Below, piece by piece: positions 11,677-24,830 of a stretch of 64,000 nucleotides of DNA; position 1 is the stretch's first letter, and the number at the start of each line of letters is the position of its first letter. Under the pieces are notes generated by a model. It saw only the letters and a list, made by a program, of their open reading frames with translations, was not told the DNA's origin and did no database searches. Both the position numbers and the translations under genes were made by a program. Origin of the DNA: Agelas oroides (lineage: Eukaryota; Porifera; Demospongiae; Agelasida; Agelasidae); the NCBI GenBank assembly GCA_949130485.1, contig OX422184.1, positions 22,219,506-22,283,505 on the forward strand. Direction: 5' to 3'.

Positions 11677-12744
11677 TCGAATGTACAACACATTGTCCAT
11701 AGACTATGTGTAGTGTAATTGGAAGCATAATTAAGCAGGCATTGCATGGTGCATAACTGGGCCTGGTATGCAGTGGGCATTAACCATTATTCCAAGGTTC
11801 TCATTACACACAAGAACATGGTATGCTGTGGTCTTGTGGTTTGTAGCATAACTTCTGACTTGCTATGTAAACATGGAAGCCTGTCTCAAGATCCTTAGTC
11901 AGGGTTTCATTTGGGGGTGGGGAGTGGGGGGCATTTGCACCACGTTGCCAGTGTCTCGCTTCCCCTTGGAAATTAAGTTAGCCTTTTTTTTTTCAAGGGG
12001 TAATTGGATGTAATGAATATACAGAACTGAAACTCAACACAAGGAATATACAGCATAAGGTGACCTGAGGCTAAACACAAGGAGAATGTACAGTTTTTAA
12101 CCTAAACAGCTATTCTTCTACTCTTTCTGTTCCACGTATCTACAATGTCTTCAAGGTCACTATCTATAGACAGTGTGCCTGCATGGGGGTGGTCCATATA
12201 TTATACTTGAAAGTATACGATTTTCCGCATACTCACTGCCATTTTGTAGGGCAGCAGAATATAGCAGTAATGTACACGTGGACCCCTTGTTGGCTCCTTA
12301 CCAGCAATACTGACAGCTGGATTGATTAGTGGCTAATGTATGTTATAAGGCTAATAGTGATGTATGTCATACGGCAGCGATTTTAGATGCGGGTCATGGT
12401 AATGCTCAGCAGTCAGCTCACAACCTCGTCGCTGTATAAACTTGCTGTCCACAGAGCAATTTTTTTGCCCTACATTACTTCATCAGAATATGACGTCACT
12501 GCCACTTGTAACCACGCTCAATTAGGCACATGGTCTATAGGTGTTAAGTGTCTTATCAGCACCAGAAATATGGTCATCTCATCATGTCACTTGAAAACCA
12601 CAAATGGTCTGAAAATGCACCAGAAGCAATCTCAGAGGGTCGGAAATTAGTGGCCGTTATCCGTATTAACGAGTGACTGTTCAGTGGGTGCTAGTATGAA
12701 TATAGCGTATTGGCAAATATTTTGGGACCATCCTTACTGACTGC

Positions 12745-12787
12745 TATATCGTAGGTGATGGTGACCATCACCTACGATATAGCCGTC
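12745..12787. repeat. palindrome
   Basis: ctatatcgtaggtgatgg is followed at once by ccatcacctacgatatag with only a few bases between. It probably marks a MITE centre or end; gaggtttcactgta at 12818-12831 resembles a pogo/Tigger-type terminus. No coding region is seen in 11900-13480 apart from such repeats. Confidence 0.6.
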
Positions 12788-13488
12788 ATACCGCTTAACT
12801 AAGGTGACCGCAAGGTGAGGTTTCACTGTATGAGCAAATTGTATTGTCATTAACTTTCCACTGTTAATATTTTGAATTTTGCAATTGTTCCAGATGAAAC
12901 CAAAGGTGGCATAGTTAGGTTTCTCATTGGGACAACCCACAAAACACACTACAAGTTTGAGCATTTTATAAGCAACCCAAACTATCAATGCCTAAACTCA
13001 GCTATTTTACAATGCAACTAAATGACATAACACAAATTTGGAATCGTCTCTCATAACTGTGCACTCCATTAATCATGTACATCTGATTAGGCCAACTAAA
13101 GTGAATTATTACTTCCTCATCAGCTTATACGTCCAGGAACTTTCTGCTGTGACAAGCACATGTTCAATCAGTTGTTTATGAGATCTTGGGGTGATCACCC
13201 GATGTGCGCCACAACAGAAGCTGTCTGATATTGGTCTGGCGAAGTTCAATTCCAAATTTGAGTTATGTCAATTAGTTGCATTATTTGATATAAATTCGCC
13301 AGCTATATTTGGTATTTCACGGGACTTGCCAGAATGTGAACGTGACTGGTCTAGCTACAGCTCTAGTGTCCACAAATTATATGGTCGTTGTTGTACTATA
13401 AATTTGTTACCACGCAAGGGTGCTGAAACCTTGGTCTAGCTGTGCTGTGCCAGAAAATGCAACAATATCTGATGTCAACTATGAGTAC

Positions 13489-13693
13489 AGCTCGGGTGTG
13501 CTCGATCAGGGAACAACCAGTTCCTGATCAAGCACACCCGAGCTGATCGAGCACACCCGAGCTGATCGAGCACACCCGAGCTGATCGAGCACACCCGAGC
13601 TGATCGAGCACACCCGAGCTGATCGAGCATATCCTAGCTGATCAAGCACACCCGAGCTGATCGAGCACACCCGAGCTGATCGAGCACAGCCAC
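13489..13693. repeat. 19-bp minisatellite with an inverted first unit
   Basis: Nine direct copies of gatcgagcacacccgagct start at 13526, 13545, 13564, 13583, 13602, 13621, 13640, 13659 and 13678 (the last partial). One inverted copy (agctcgggtgtgctcgatc) lies at 13489-13507. Flanking arms ttgatataaattcgccagctat (13287-13308) and atagctggcgaatttatatcat (about 13720-13741) form a larger inverted repeat around the block. Confidence 0.85.
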
Positions 13694-14795
13694 ACGAACC
13701 TTGCCTGGCAACAATTTCATAGCTGGCGAATTTATATCATTATGTCATTGTTTATAAACATGCAGCTGTAAATAAAATGTTGTGCATGCCGGTTGAAGAG
13801 CATGCACACGGGGACGAGAAACTAATAATTTATTTTACTTGACCTTAGAGCCAGTATTTATTTCATTTTTCTCAATGAGCCTGCATGTGTTCCAACTGCA
13901 TGTAATACTCCGCAACCTAGCCTATGCAGTGGGGAGGTTATTAACCATTGTCATGGTTATATTGTACTTTTACTCACTCTGAATACTGAATCGAAGTACT
14001 TTCCCCTTATGTCAATTATCGCAATGTTCTGCACACGTGGATTTTCCTTAAAACCATGTGGCATCCTTTGGACTTCAAAAGTGGCTGCCATGAGAGTGTG
14101 AGTCTATGCCAACAGTCGGGAAGTAGCCCACTGAGTCAGATTCTTGTTTAGCTTCATTTTTGTCTGAAAGTTACTGAAGACAGCGCAGTGATTATCAATA
14201 AGCTCCTTGCAAGACTTGTGACCAAGCACTCTCGCGAAAGCCAGCAAAAGAAATATCTTTGTTAATTTTTTGGCACCAGCATGTGTTTAAAGGGAATGTT
14301 TTAGCATAGCTGGGCACAGATGATAAGCCTTTTATTTCAAAGAATGTCAACATGCTTGTTTTAATATAAGTAAACATTAGACAACATACTAATGCATATC
14401 TGACAAATGAAAACAAAATGAAACTATCACCTTTAGTCATACTTGACAGCATTTTCACATCAATAGTCTAATGCTAGATACCAATCCTCCTGTAACAATC
14501 AATATCATACATAAGTGTGTATGTATACTAGGCAAATGTAGGACATTGTGGAAGTGAGCGAATGCTGCAGTCGTCATCAGGGTGAAATAGCGTGTTAAAA
14601 ATTCCATTCTGTTGAAACGTTGGCAGGTTGGTAACAGATAACCTTCCTCTTCATTTCTGATAATTTTTGGGCCTGCTCATTCTCACACACACTTTAGCCA
14701 TGCAGATAGAAGACTCACAGTGCAGACTTACCATACTCTAACTTAGTGTTCACAACAGCTACTGTGGCTACACAGTCTAGGGATTAAGAGATCCA

Positions 14796-15260
14796 TACAC
14801 TGCAAAAACTAAAAGGTTGTTTAAACCCAGCTTGGGTTGCCTCAGTTACAGAAAAAATGCGCACACAAGCCGATCAACTATAGCTCTCCAATTTCAGAGT
14901 GAAATACGCAAGAATGTTAGCTAGTCATGTTTCCTGGATAACATTACCTAGTTTAATTGTTTACTCTTATGCCTTAAGTCTCCAATTTCAAACAGAGGAG
15001 TAAACAATTAAGCTAGGTAATACTGTCCAAGAAACATGACTAGCTAACATTTTTCCGCATTTCAGTACGATTATCTGAAAATGGAGGTCTATTAACAATG
15101 TAATTGATCTGCTTGTATGCACATTGCTTGGCAGTGAAGCCACAACTACGTAAGGAAAGTATTACTAATTGATCTGCTTGTATGCACATTTTTTGGTACT
15201 GAAGCTGCAACTGAGATAACCCTAGCTGGGTTAAAGTAACCCTTTATTTTTTGCAGTGTA
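14796..15260. mobile_element. CACTGCAAAA-type TIR element with nested foldback
   Basis: Termini tacactgcaaaaac and ttttttgcagtgta, with arms through aacccagctt and agctgggtt. Inside, a second inverted repeat (ttagctagtcatgtttcctg...caagaaacatgactagctaa) surrounds a short centre. A direct repeat attgatctgcttgtatgcac occurs twice at 15100-15190. No transposase is seen. Confidence 0.75.
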
Positions 15261-15956
15261 TAACATGAAGCAAGTATGGTGATCTCTGCTCTCTATATAC
15301 CAGAGTAGCATAGCTTGGTCACCCATTACCTTGCTTGATAGTCATGCATTGTTAGTCCTGTTCCAAGACCATATTGTTTACACTAGCTGGCTGTCAGCAG
15401 CATGACTTTCTGTCTTGCATATCACCCAGCTTGAGACAGCTTTGGGAGCTGAGGCAAATTAACATGTTTGTCATGCAACTGGCAGTTGATATGGAACTAC
15501 ACAATTTTCCACTGAGTACATGTGGTGCAATAATAATTACTGTATTGTCCCGGGCAAGCAAGCGCTCACCCCCCTATTTCGACTGCTCTATGGTTTTTAG
15601 AAGTCGTTTGTTTAACCGCCAACCACACAAAATTCTTGTGTAATGACTCACAATTTGTTTGCCGCTGAGCTCATATACATAGCTGCGATCATTTTGATGA
15701 GCTTCAGGTGCCACTGCAGTCGGCAGCAAGGTTTGCACACACCGGTCATAGCCTCGTCCGCTATGTTCTCCTCTAGCAGTGCGATATTCATGTACTGCAG
15801 GCGATCAACGCTGCAAGCCTTGGAAACGAGACTGCAGGTTGGCCCGTTTTCTAGCACACTACAGCTTTCTACACTGCCATGCTGCCCTCACTTGGCTAAA
15901 GGATGAAGCATGCGTGAAGCGACAATGTGATAGCTCCTGTCTGATCAGGGTGGGTG
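15261..15956. other. non-coding stretch before unit B
   Basis: Only short chance reading frames occur. No splice-bounded exon, domain or inverted repeat convinced me here. Confidence 0.5.
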
Positions 15957-16634
15957 CTTGCACAGGATAGTTAAACTATTCAAGCACCTCCTTTTTGCAA
16001 CCACCCACCCCCCATTTTTTGTGTTTGACTGGCGAGTGCCCATGGGTACTTGCCCAGGACAATCCAGTAATACCAAATCCATTCCAGGCCCAGTTAAAAA
16101 CATCCAATGCACTCATTCCTGCTTGCTGATACCTGCTTGATTATGCTTCCGGTACCAATGTATACACAAGAACATGCCATGCTACGGCCATGTGGTCTGA
16201 CTCTGACTTGCTATGTAAACATGGAAGCCTGCCTCAAGATCTTTAGCAACCTAGTTACAGCTATAACAGCTTGATTGGAGGCCAGTAGCAAAGCTAAGCA
16301 AGGCTAACTCAACAATCATAACCACAGAACTACTTGAGCTAGACTCCTCCATGCAAACCTTACAGAAGTTTAAAAATAAATGAACAGCAGCTGAATTTTG
16401 CAGCCACAAAAGCTTTGTGGACACTGGTAATTGTTTACAGTATCATTTGTCTACGCATTTCTGTTCCATACCTGAATAGATGTAAACCATGCCTGCATGC
16501 ATGTTCCATGCATGGAATGTTAGACTCATGCAAGTCCCATACAGACTTTGTGTAGCCAAAGTAACCTTTAGCTGTCCATACACGCCTGTTCCATCTATTT
16601 AATGAGCATGAAATGAACAGAACCATACCTTTAT

Positions 16635-16768
16635 TAGCCTCATTCCCAGGCCTCCTCCATTTTCGTTCTTCGGTTTGCGTTCAATATACTACACGCTCTT
16701 CCGCCTCCGTTTATTATATTGAACGCAAACCGAAGAACGAAAATGGGGGAGGCCTGGGAACGAGGTTA
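16635..16768. mobile_element. TAGCCTCG-family foldback element, unit B
   Basis: tagcctcattcccaggcctc...ggcctgggaacgaggtta, with arms cgttcttcggtttgcgttca and complement. Perfect 9-bp target duplication tacctttat at 16626-16634 and 16769-16777. Confidence 0.88.
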
Positions 16769-17773
16769 TACCTTTATCATGCATGGCATAGAAGGGAGAG
16801 TGGTACATGGAAGATGCATAGAATGGTAGACTCATGCATAGAATGGTAGATCCGTGCATGTATTGTATATATAAGGAAAAGAACTGGTATTTTGGCAATG
16901 TACTTTTAGTCACTCTTTGGAAACAGCGATGTCATAGTTGGTCATGTGATTATCAAAGTGGGCATGGCAATAAAGTTAATGAGATATGTTTTCTCTCAAA
17001 ATTCAGATTACGTATGTTAAGTGGAAAGAAAGTTACGGAAACCTCCTACTTTTGTTTTCCACTCGTGCCATACACCTGAGTATGCCTAAGACCCCAAAGG
17101 TAGCAGACTTAGCTCAAAATTGGAATGCTAGGTCTGAGGAACAAGTGGAGCATAATGGGAGCAATGCAAGAATGATAATTTAAAGTGAATTTCACGGAAG
17201 TTTCCTAAAAGCATAACTTGGACCAAAATTTGAAGCATAATAGACTCAGGGTATAGATGTGCAAAGTTAACATACATGTGTGGTGCCATGGTGATAATTA
17301 GAGCAATTTGTCAAATGTAACAATGACGCAAATAGATTTCTAATTGACACCAAACAAGTGGTTAATTACACCCTCACAATATATTCAGCCATACCTTGAG
17401 GCTTCACCCTGGATATTGACCATAAATCTCCTTGGCTACCATAAAAAACGAATCTGTTCATATACAAGATTAATCCGTAGGCATGAGAATATTATGCCTA
17501 TAATATCATTCTATGCTCTTATGTTCAAACAATGTGATGATTATCCTGTTAACCCTTTGAACGTGATAGGCCTATATATATATATATGCCTAATCTTTAC
17601 TTCCCGTGAGCATGAACGGTGTATTTATACACCTGCATTACATTTGGGTCCCTACCATGTGAAGAAGCAAAGCCAAGCAGCTCCTGAGGGTAAATCCTTT
17701 CGTATTTAGTGGTAACTGTTGAGGCCACACCTTTTCAATTACATCTCTATCCAGGAAAAGCAGGAAGGGGCGG

Positions 17774-17866
17774 TAGTCTCGCAAGCCAGACCTAACCAAC
17801 CCCAGTGCGGATCGCTTTCAGTATAACGCACGGCGCTGTGGTTGGTTGGGTCTGGCTTGCGAGAGT
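17774..17866. mobile_element. short TAGTCTCG foldback element, unit B
   Basis: Orthologous to 1108-1191, with the full left arm (agacctaaccaacccc) pairing with the right arm (ggttggttgggtct). Confidence 0.75.
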
Positions 17867-18347
17867 AGAAGGGGTGGTAATACTTCGTGAGTGTAATTTG
17901 CCCAAGGGCTGCCAAACACGAAGCTTTTACTCAAATGAGGGCAGCAAGCGGCCTCCAGTTTTCACATATGACAGAAGTACTACCTTCAAATAACTTAGAA
18001 ATTGGCTCAATCTGTTGGGGCTATGGGTATCAAGGGCACTATTTCAAAGTGCTGGTAAGTTACGAGTATAGTCACGCATAAATGGCTTCAAACAAGAGGA
18101 AATAGCTTACCTAGCAGTGGTCAGTAACTTAGATAAACTAGTCCACCCCAGTTACACACTATTTTTATGCAAATCAGGCCACTGGCTCAGCCTAGCACTT
18201 GCTTAGCATGCTTGACACTTTGGTGCCTTTCAATTGAAGTCGGATAAAAAGTTGCCAACAGTACCTTTCGAGTGTTTCTGCATTTAAGCCACACCAACTG
18301 GCTCCATGCAGCATAGCACTGGAGGATCATGTTCAACATCATCTCAC

Positions 18348-18446
18348 CTCTTTCTGTTGGTTTACATCCGCTCCATTTTTCAATAGGTGGGCAACAATCT
18401 GTTGATGTCCTTTTGCGCTGGCAATGTACAGCGCACTCTCGCCAGT
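18348..18446 (-). CDS. ankyrin exon in repeat unit B
   Basis: The unit-B counterpart of the unit-C exon, identical across all 99 nt and with the same splice sites. It encodes one ankyrin repeat (SALYIAS...GADVN). If both are used, the protein carries two identical consecutive repeats, which would be a very young duplication. If B and C are haplotypes wrongly joined in assembly, only one exists. Confidence 0.8.
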
Positions 18447-20135
18447 CTGTGGATACAAGGGATGCAGAACAAATTGCTGGTAATTCTCACTGTTTTACAA
18501 ACGCTCACACTGTCTGCTTAGCCTCATTCCCAGGCACGTCCACACCTCCAGTTTTTGGTTGATGAAAATGATAAAGAGTGGAGATTGGGAAAGGCCTGGG
18601 AATGTGGCTGTAGCTAGTTCAGACATTTCACCATTCAATAAGCATAACAATATACAGAGTGGACTATGTAGCTCTTGTAAATTGATGACCTTGCTCACTA
18701 TTTACTGTTACAGGAAATTTGTTATACTACATAAAAATCAAAGTACTTGTGTAATAATTAGAGCAATTTGTCAAACATAACAATGAGACAGATATTGTTA
18801 AACTCTAATTGATGCCATCTGGGAGGAGAGTCTCAGCTGATGAATAATCATGTTCTCATAGTATATACAGACAGGGTTCATTGTGAGGTCAAGGTTCAAT
18901 ACAGTATAAATATTAGTGTGTATACCCACGACAGTATTGTCTCAGATACAGTCCTTGTGAAGTGGAGATACAGTGCATCTTATTTAGCCGTAGCTTAGTA
19001 TGGGACGTGGTGTGAACAACACCCTTTGGTGGATTTTTATGCAGGATTGGTGCCTGGTGTTGGACTCCTGATTTGATAGCTGGCAATAGGTAGAACAATA
19101 TTTCATGCAGCTTAAACTATCTTCTATGGATGTTGAGTGCAACCTCTGGGAAGCAATCAGACTAATAGATGTATGTTTAAGGCAACAAAATTATCAAGAC
19201 AAGGTTTTCAAGTCTTGCAGGTGAAGCCGTGTTCAATTGTAAACAAATTCAAGTGCTTTGGGAGGTACATGCAGTTAGTGGTGTACCATGTCACATGCAA
19301 ATGGTGATACATGCCAAACAAATGAATCCCTAGCAACAACATTGGTGACCCTAACCTCTGTATACACATACATTGGTCGTTGCATCAGTGAAACAAGGCT
19401 TCCATCTTATCACTGTGCCTCAGATTGACTATACCAATTACCATGGTACAATGCATACGTCTATCACAGATATGACATGATATTTCAGGGTGGGTCTCAA
19501 TTAGAAATCTCCTGGAAAATTAGTACACAACATTTGGGAAGCAGTAAAGGTACGGCCAGAAAGGGAAATCGAAATGAAAACAGAAACGGAACGCTTTGTA
19601 TACAGATGGCATAAGTACGGATTACAGAATGGAGTGGTCAAAACCACTTACTCTGTGCATTCTGTTCCCAGGACACCACCCAGCTCTTGTCACTTTCAAT
19701 ATGGAAAAGCAGGGGGTCCTGAGAATTTTATCTTGTAAGCGACATCAAGGATTAATAAACACAGGTGGGACCATTTTCACTACATACACAGTATTGCTGG
19801 TGACCTTTTCTGAGTAGTCCTTTTAACTTCAGTTACACACTTCTTACAAAGTTTAGTATCAACGTTTAGCACCACAGATGTACGGTAGTATATAAATAAC
19901 ATGCAGAGGCTGTGTAGCTCCACAACAATTAAACACACGTGCAAACAGTTAACTTTCACTTCTTCTTTGGGCTACTTCAGGTGGTATGACACAAAAGTTT
20001 CTACTACCATATTTCTACCCCTGATGTCACTCTGACGATAAAAGTTCCCAACTGCAAGAGATGGAATGCTGGGTGGGGGCATGAGAATGAGGCTGTATCA
20101 TGTGCTTTAAGAGTGTCATCTATGACTATACCAAC

Positions 20136-20190
20136 CTTGTCCTGGGAGATGACATCATGAATAGCATATTTCATATTCCAGATGTACACA
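20136..20190 (-). pseudogene. decayed ankyrin exon remnant, unit B
   Basis: This is the same remnant as in unit C. The donor-side bases matching CCCAGGACAAG are kept, but the residue before SQDK has changed (ggagatgacatc against ggagttgactatg in C) and the ankyrin core is gone. The decay predates the B/C duplication and has continued independently since. The upper boundary is approximate. Confidence 0.45.
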
Positions 20191-21949
20191 AGCAAACACT
20201 CATGCATAAACACTTGATCCTGATTAGGAAACTCAAGAGTGTGAAGATTATTTCTAGTCTTAAGGTGGCAGTTCAAAGTAAGAGTGATGAAGCCATGCTG
20301 AGTACTTAACACACTACAAATTGGATTACAAACACTGGAAACCACAAGATTGTGCCACTAAAGTGCGTGATAACGAGTTCATAATTCATTTGCAGCAGCT
20401 TTTGTGCAGAATTTCAAATATCTCGGAACTGTATCCCTGATTGGAACCGGATAAGCAGTGAACGATTCTGCACGCGTCGGCCTTTTCGGTGATGTATGAT
20501 ATAAGGCTGAGGTCAAAAATTGTGCTCGCTGTAATAATTTTAGATATGATTGATGCGCTGCAAGAACAGGTTTTTAGCGCTATTGCCCAAAGTCTTTATA
20601 GCAAGCGCTCAAGCATACATCGCTGCAAATGGAACATAAAAAAAAAAAAAAAATTCATAATTTTCTGACCAACACCAAGTCAGATATTTGGAATGTAGAA
20701 TTCTTATACAAGCTAAGTTCTAAAAAATGGTTTCTGCTTACTGCTGCTTAAGCTGCAAACTAGAGATATTCAAACAGAGCAGTCTTAGAGCTTACAAAAA
20801 GGCCAATATTGCTAGGTAGGGTGTGGAAAAAATGCACATCTTATGACTAGTTCATCCCAGAAGGTTGAACCGCCACCTTAATATTGTATAGTGGGTTATT
20901 TTCATAAATTCAGCCGGTCCCTCAAGCTGTACCCTGGTTACTGACCATAAACTATGATGCAGTAACTAGTAACTAATAGCTGCTTAGTCTTAAACCAAGG
21001 CCCATCCACATTCACACGTCTAGTTCTTGACAGCCGAAAAAGTGGAGCTGGAAAGGCCTGGAAATGTGGCAGTAGCTAGTTCTTCCGAGAGAAGACTTTC
21101 CACGGTTCAATGAGCATAACATTATACAGAGTGGATTATGTAGTTCTTGCAGACTGAATATCTCCATCAATATCTACTGTTACTTGTGAATGGTTATTGC
21201 CGAGCACATTAGGGCGAGGCTACCGATCTTGCATTGTCTGTTCTCGGTTGGCAGGGTGTGGCTTACATAGTTATGTGCTAACATCTGTCACACAAAAATC
21301 TGTCACATTTAGAAACGCAAACAACATTATGCTTAGGAATGAAAACATTAATCATAGTTAGGAATGCCCCAGCACAGCAGCATTGCTAGCAGTCTCATTG
21401 TTTCATACCGGCTGCGGTTTCATACCAGTACTGGGGTCAGCAGAGCGCGGCCAGCGTGTGCCAGCACCAGCAAAGCGAAGGCAGAGAGCTAGACAGTGTA
21501 GAGCGATAAACAGAGCTCGAGGAAGTGGATTCCGAGAGGCCATCAGAGTGCAGTCCAATGCCTTACAACAGTAAGGGAGTGACAGCAAAGAGGCTAGTAG
21601 AGTGAAGCAAAAAGACAGTGATAGTGAAGTTACTATGCCATGCCATTTTGGTGCTAGGCAACGGCTGCAAAAATCTCCGCAAACCCATCAAAAGCATCAC
21701 TTTGATATGCTTCATTCATGATCATGTCTCAAGATCACTGACCATGCCTTTATATATATGTACAAGCAAAGAAGATTTCAAGACAAAAGTTTCTAATTCT
21801 TAGAGGTGAAGCCCTGCTATTTGTAAACACATTCAAGTGTTGGGAGGTACTTAGTGGTGTACTGTGTCACATACAAATGTTGATGCAAACAAATAATGCT
21901 GATTAGCAACAACATTCCTGAACCTCACCTGTCAATAAACATATATTGG

Positions 21950-22170
21950 TCATGAAACAAGGGTTTCGTCATATGCACAGAACAGGGATAGGCAACATAA
22001 TAGGAAAAATTCTGTAACCCTTGCTAAGGTCATGTGGATGCTCAAGCAGCTGAGTGGGGATGGCATACACAAACCCAGCTGTGGTTTGTGATTGAGACAA
22101 TGGATGAAAACTGTACTTCTTATTGATTGGAAGATCACCTGTGACTGTGAACACATTAACATGGAATGCT
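21950..22170. repeat. internal block repeated twice in each of units B and C
   Basis: The segment from gaaacaagggtt to gacaatggatgaaaa recurs at 8370-8580 (A), 21950-22170 and 25030-25250 (B), and 34490-34710 and 37560-37780 (C). B and C therefore carry an older internal duplication of about 3 kb that A lacks. Confidence 0.75.
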
Positions 22171-22865
22171 AGGAGACTCAGGTGAGCAAAAATCTATACA
22201 TTTTCAGTGGCCTCTCAGATGGCTTCTGCACAAAATGCAAATACTCAAAAACACTGGCCTGATGATGACTGGAGCATTCAGTCGAAACTGCGGCAAGTTA
22301 TTTTCCGAGCTCAAGTTGGTAACAGATAACCTTCTCTTCTAAATCTATACAGTTTTATGTACACGTTATTATGGATGGGTGTAGCTGTACGTAGGGGAAT
22401 AAAGCCAGTACCTACAGTCTCGTTCCCACTGTCAAGTGTTGGAAAGATGGGCAGGGGCCTGAAAATCAGCTTCCATTTTGTTTATGTACACGTGTACAAT
22501 TGGTTCGGAGCTGAAAATAGTGGGGCTTTTAAGTTACCTGGGAGTGGGGCAGTCATGATTAAATAGGTGGAGCATTTGTGATGGGCAGTGATGGTTATGT
22601 GGGTGGATATATCAGTTCCCAGTATCATTTAGATACGTATGTTCAAAAAAACACTGGCCTTCGGTGTAGTACCCTTTCTGATCATTGCATGGGGATTGAG
22701 GTGATGAGGGTTGGTTCCTTGACAAAGGTTTCAAATTCTGACAGCACTTCTGTGACAGAGCAGTGAACACAATGAAAAGTGGAGGAGATCAGTTAAAGAA
22801 AATTGAAGAACTAAACATTTTGCATCACATCCGTGAATCCACAGTGATGCACAACAGTAGCTAGC

Positions 22866-22990
22866 TAGCTAGCAAGTTAATCCACAGCACTACTTGTTAC
22901 CAAGGGTGCATCAAGCTGCCAAAGGTGAGACTACTTGTTACCAAGGGTGCATCAAGCTGCCAAAGGCGGCTCGATGCACCTTTGATGTTA
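22866..22990. repeat. 41-bp tandem pair with hairpin
   Basis: actacttgttaccaagggtg occurs twice 41 bp apart, followed by an inverted ggtgcatcaag/ctcgatgcacc pair. The same structure is present in unit C (about 35438-35535). Confidence 0.65.
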
Positions 22991-24660
22991 AATTATCACT
23001 GATTCAAAAGATTCACTCTTTTGTAAAGGAAGCTAGGCAGCTGGCTAGCTATATATAGGCACAGCATTACTACAAGTATCAATACAGTATTCAACTACCT
23101 GAACAGTGTTTCACCTAGAAGAAAATGTTTGAAAGTGAAAGTGTTTGGAAATTGCACAGCACAAAGCACTTTGTGACACTCTGATTTTGGCTCCGTGCAC
23201 TTTGCTAATTCGAGAACACCAAGCTTCTAGTGGGGTGTGGCTGATGAGTTAGCTCTTAGTTTATTAAGCTACTAGTATAGAATAATTTGTGATTAAACAA
23301 ATTTCTATCCCTTCGGAGGAAAGCTAGACTGCTTGGGGGAAGTTTCCCCCCTTCCCCCACCTGTAGGTTAAACCCTGCCAAACTACTCAAAACTGGAACT
23401 GAGAAGCTTGGATTCACCCTATCTCTGGCGGTACTAGGCAGCTAGCCCTCAGGCATGTCAATAGCTTGATTTGGGACTAGTAGTAAAGCTAAGCAAGGCT
23501 ACCTCAACAGTCATAACCACAGAACTACTGGAGCTAGACTCCTCTTGCAAACCTTACAGAAATTAATAAAAGGCAGCTGAACATCTTTGTGGAGCCAAGG
23601 TAATTGTTTATAGTATCATTTGTCTATGCATTTCTGTTCCATGCCTGAATAGATGTAAGCCATGCCTGTTCCATGCATGGAATGGTAGACTCATGCAGAC
23701 TTAGTGGAGCAAAGGTCATTTTTTAGAGTAACATGTGTCCACACTTGGCTGTTCCATCTATTTCATGCATAAAGTTACACATGAACTTATGTATGAAGAG
23801 AACCATACCTGTATTATGCATGGCACAGGAGAATGATGAATGGAACGTGCATGGAATCGTAGATTCGTGTAGTGCATGCATTACGCATGATACATGTATG
23901 GATCAACCACACTATAGGTGCACATGTGCAGTTTAGCATTAATCCAATGGATATGGATTACTCACAGACGTACAAACAATACATTCCATAGACCTACTGC
24001 AATGTAATAATGATCAATGCCCACTCAATACACAAGAACATGCCATGCTGTGCTGTTGTGGTTTTGTAGCTTATTAACCTCTGACCTGCAGTGCAAACTT
24101 GGAACTGTCCCAAGATCCTTCCTTAACCACTTCCCAGCTTTTAATATACCACTATGTCATTACCACCTCGTATTACATAAGCTCCCAAAAGGTAAAAGTT
24201 GGGAGAAGGTGTATGCTCGAATATTCAATTAGCATCGTTCATACACCCCACACCCCACCAGGTTCCTCGTGATGTTACACACAAGAAAAAAATCACGACG
24301 GCTTCTGTGACTATCTGGAAGAATGGCAGCTTAGCCAAAGTGCACTACGGAAACTCACTGACACTTGTATAGATACTAAGCTGAGAAGTATTGAAGTAAC
24401 TTGCTTCGTCAGTGGTGACATAGAACGACCCTGTGTAAGCTTGTACTGCAAGCAACAATGACACTTGCTATGGGGTATTTACACAAGCAAGAAATACTTA
24501 TGCAAGGGTTAGGAGGGCATTTGCAAAGAAGCAAGCACAGCAAAGTAGACAGCGATAGGGAAGTCACTATGCCATCTGATTTTGGTGCTAGTCAAAGGTT
24601 GTAAAACCTCACTAATGTCCACAAACCCATCAAAAACACACTCGTACACCCTTGGGTACA

Positions 24661-24830
24661 AACTCTGGGAAGCAATCTGATCAACACAGTACATCACTAT
24701 CTTCAAGGCATCTTGGGTGCAAACTCTGGGAAGCAATCTGATCAACACAGTACATCACTATCTTCAAGGCATCTTGGGTGCAAACTCTGGGAAGCAATCT
24801 GATCAACACAGTACACCACTAAGTACCTCC
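24661..24830. repeat. 61-bp tandem repeat, three copies (unit B)
   Basis: The motif aactctgggaagcaatctga starts at 24661, 24722 and 24783. Unit C has only two copies (37253, 37314), so the array has changed length since the unit duplication. Confidence 0.85.

Larger units (their letters stand above)
1..11900. repeat. tandem duplication unit A (diverged, many insertions)
   Basis: The window opens inside a unit homologous to position 17094 onward of unit B. Homology with B and C can be followed through 1-4030, 8100-8580, 9140-9450, 9770-10260, 10500-10940 and up to about 11890, interrupted by unit-specific transposons. It holds two intact ankyrin exons. Unit A lacks the extra internal block that B and C carry (about 22.2-25.3 kb in B). 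Confidence 0.8.

Noticed and set aside
17344..17709. 121-codon plus-strand frame conserved in unit C (30029-30394)
   Set aside because: It crosses the site where unit A has a transposon, is not open in unit A, and shows no domain. Open by chance in near-identical copies.
21383..21574. 63-codon Arg/Ala-rich frame, open in B and altered in C (33924-34115)
   Set aside because: The frame and C-terminus change between two very similar copies, so it is not maintained.
24509..24748. 79-codon minus-strand frame conserved between B and C
   Set aside because: It runs into the 61-bp tandem repeat; conservation is explained by the recent duplication. No splice sites fit.
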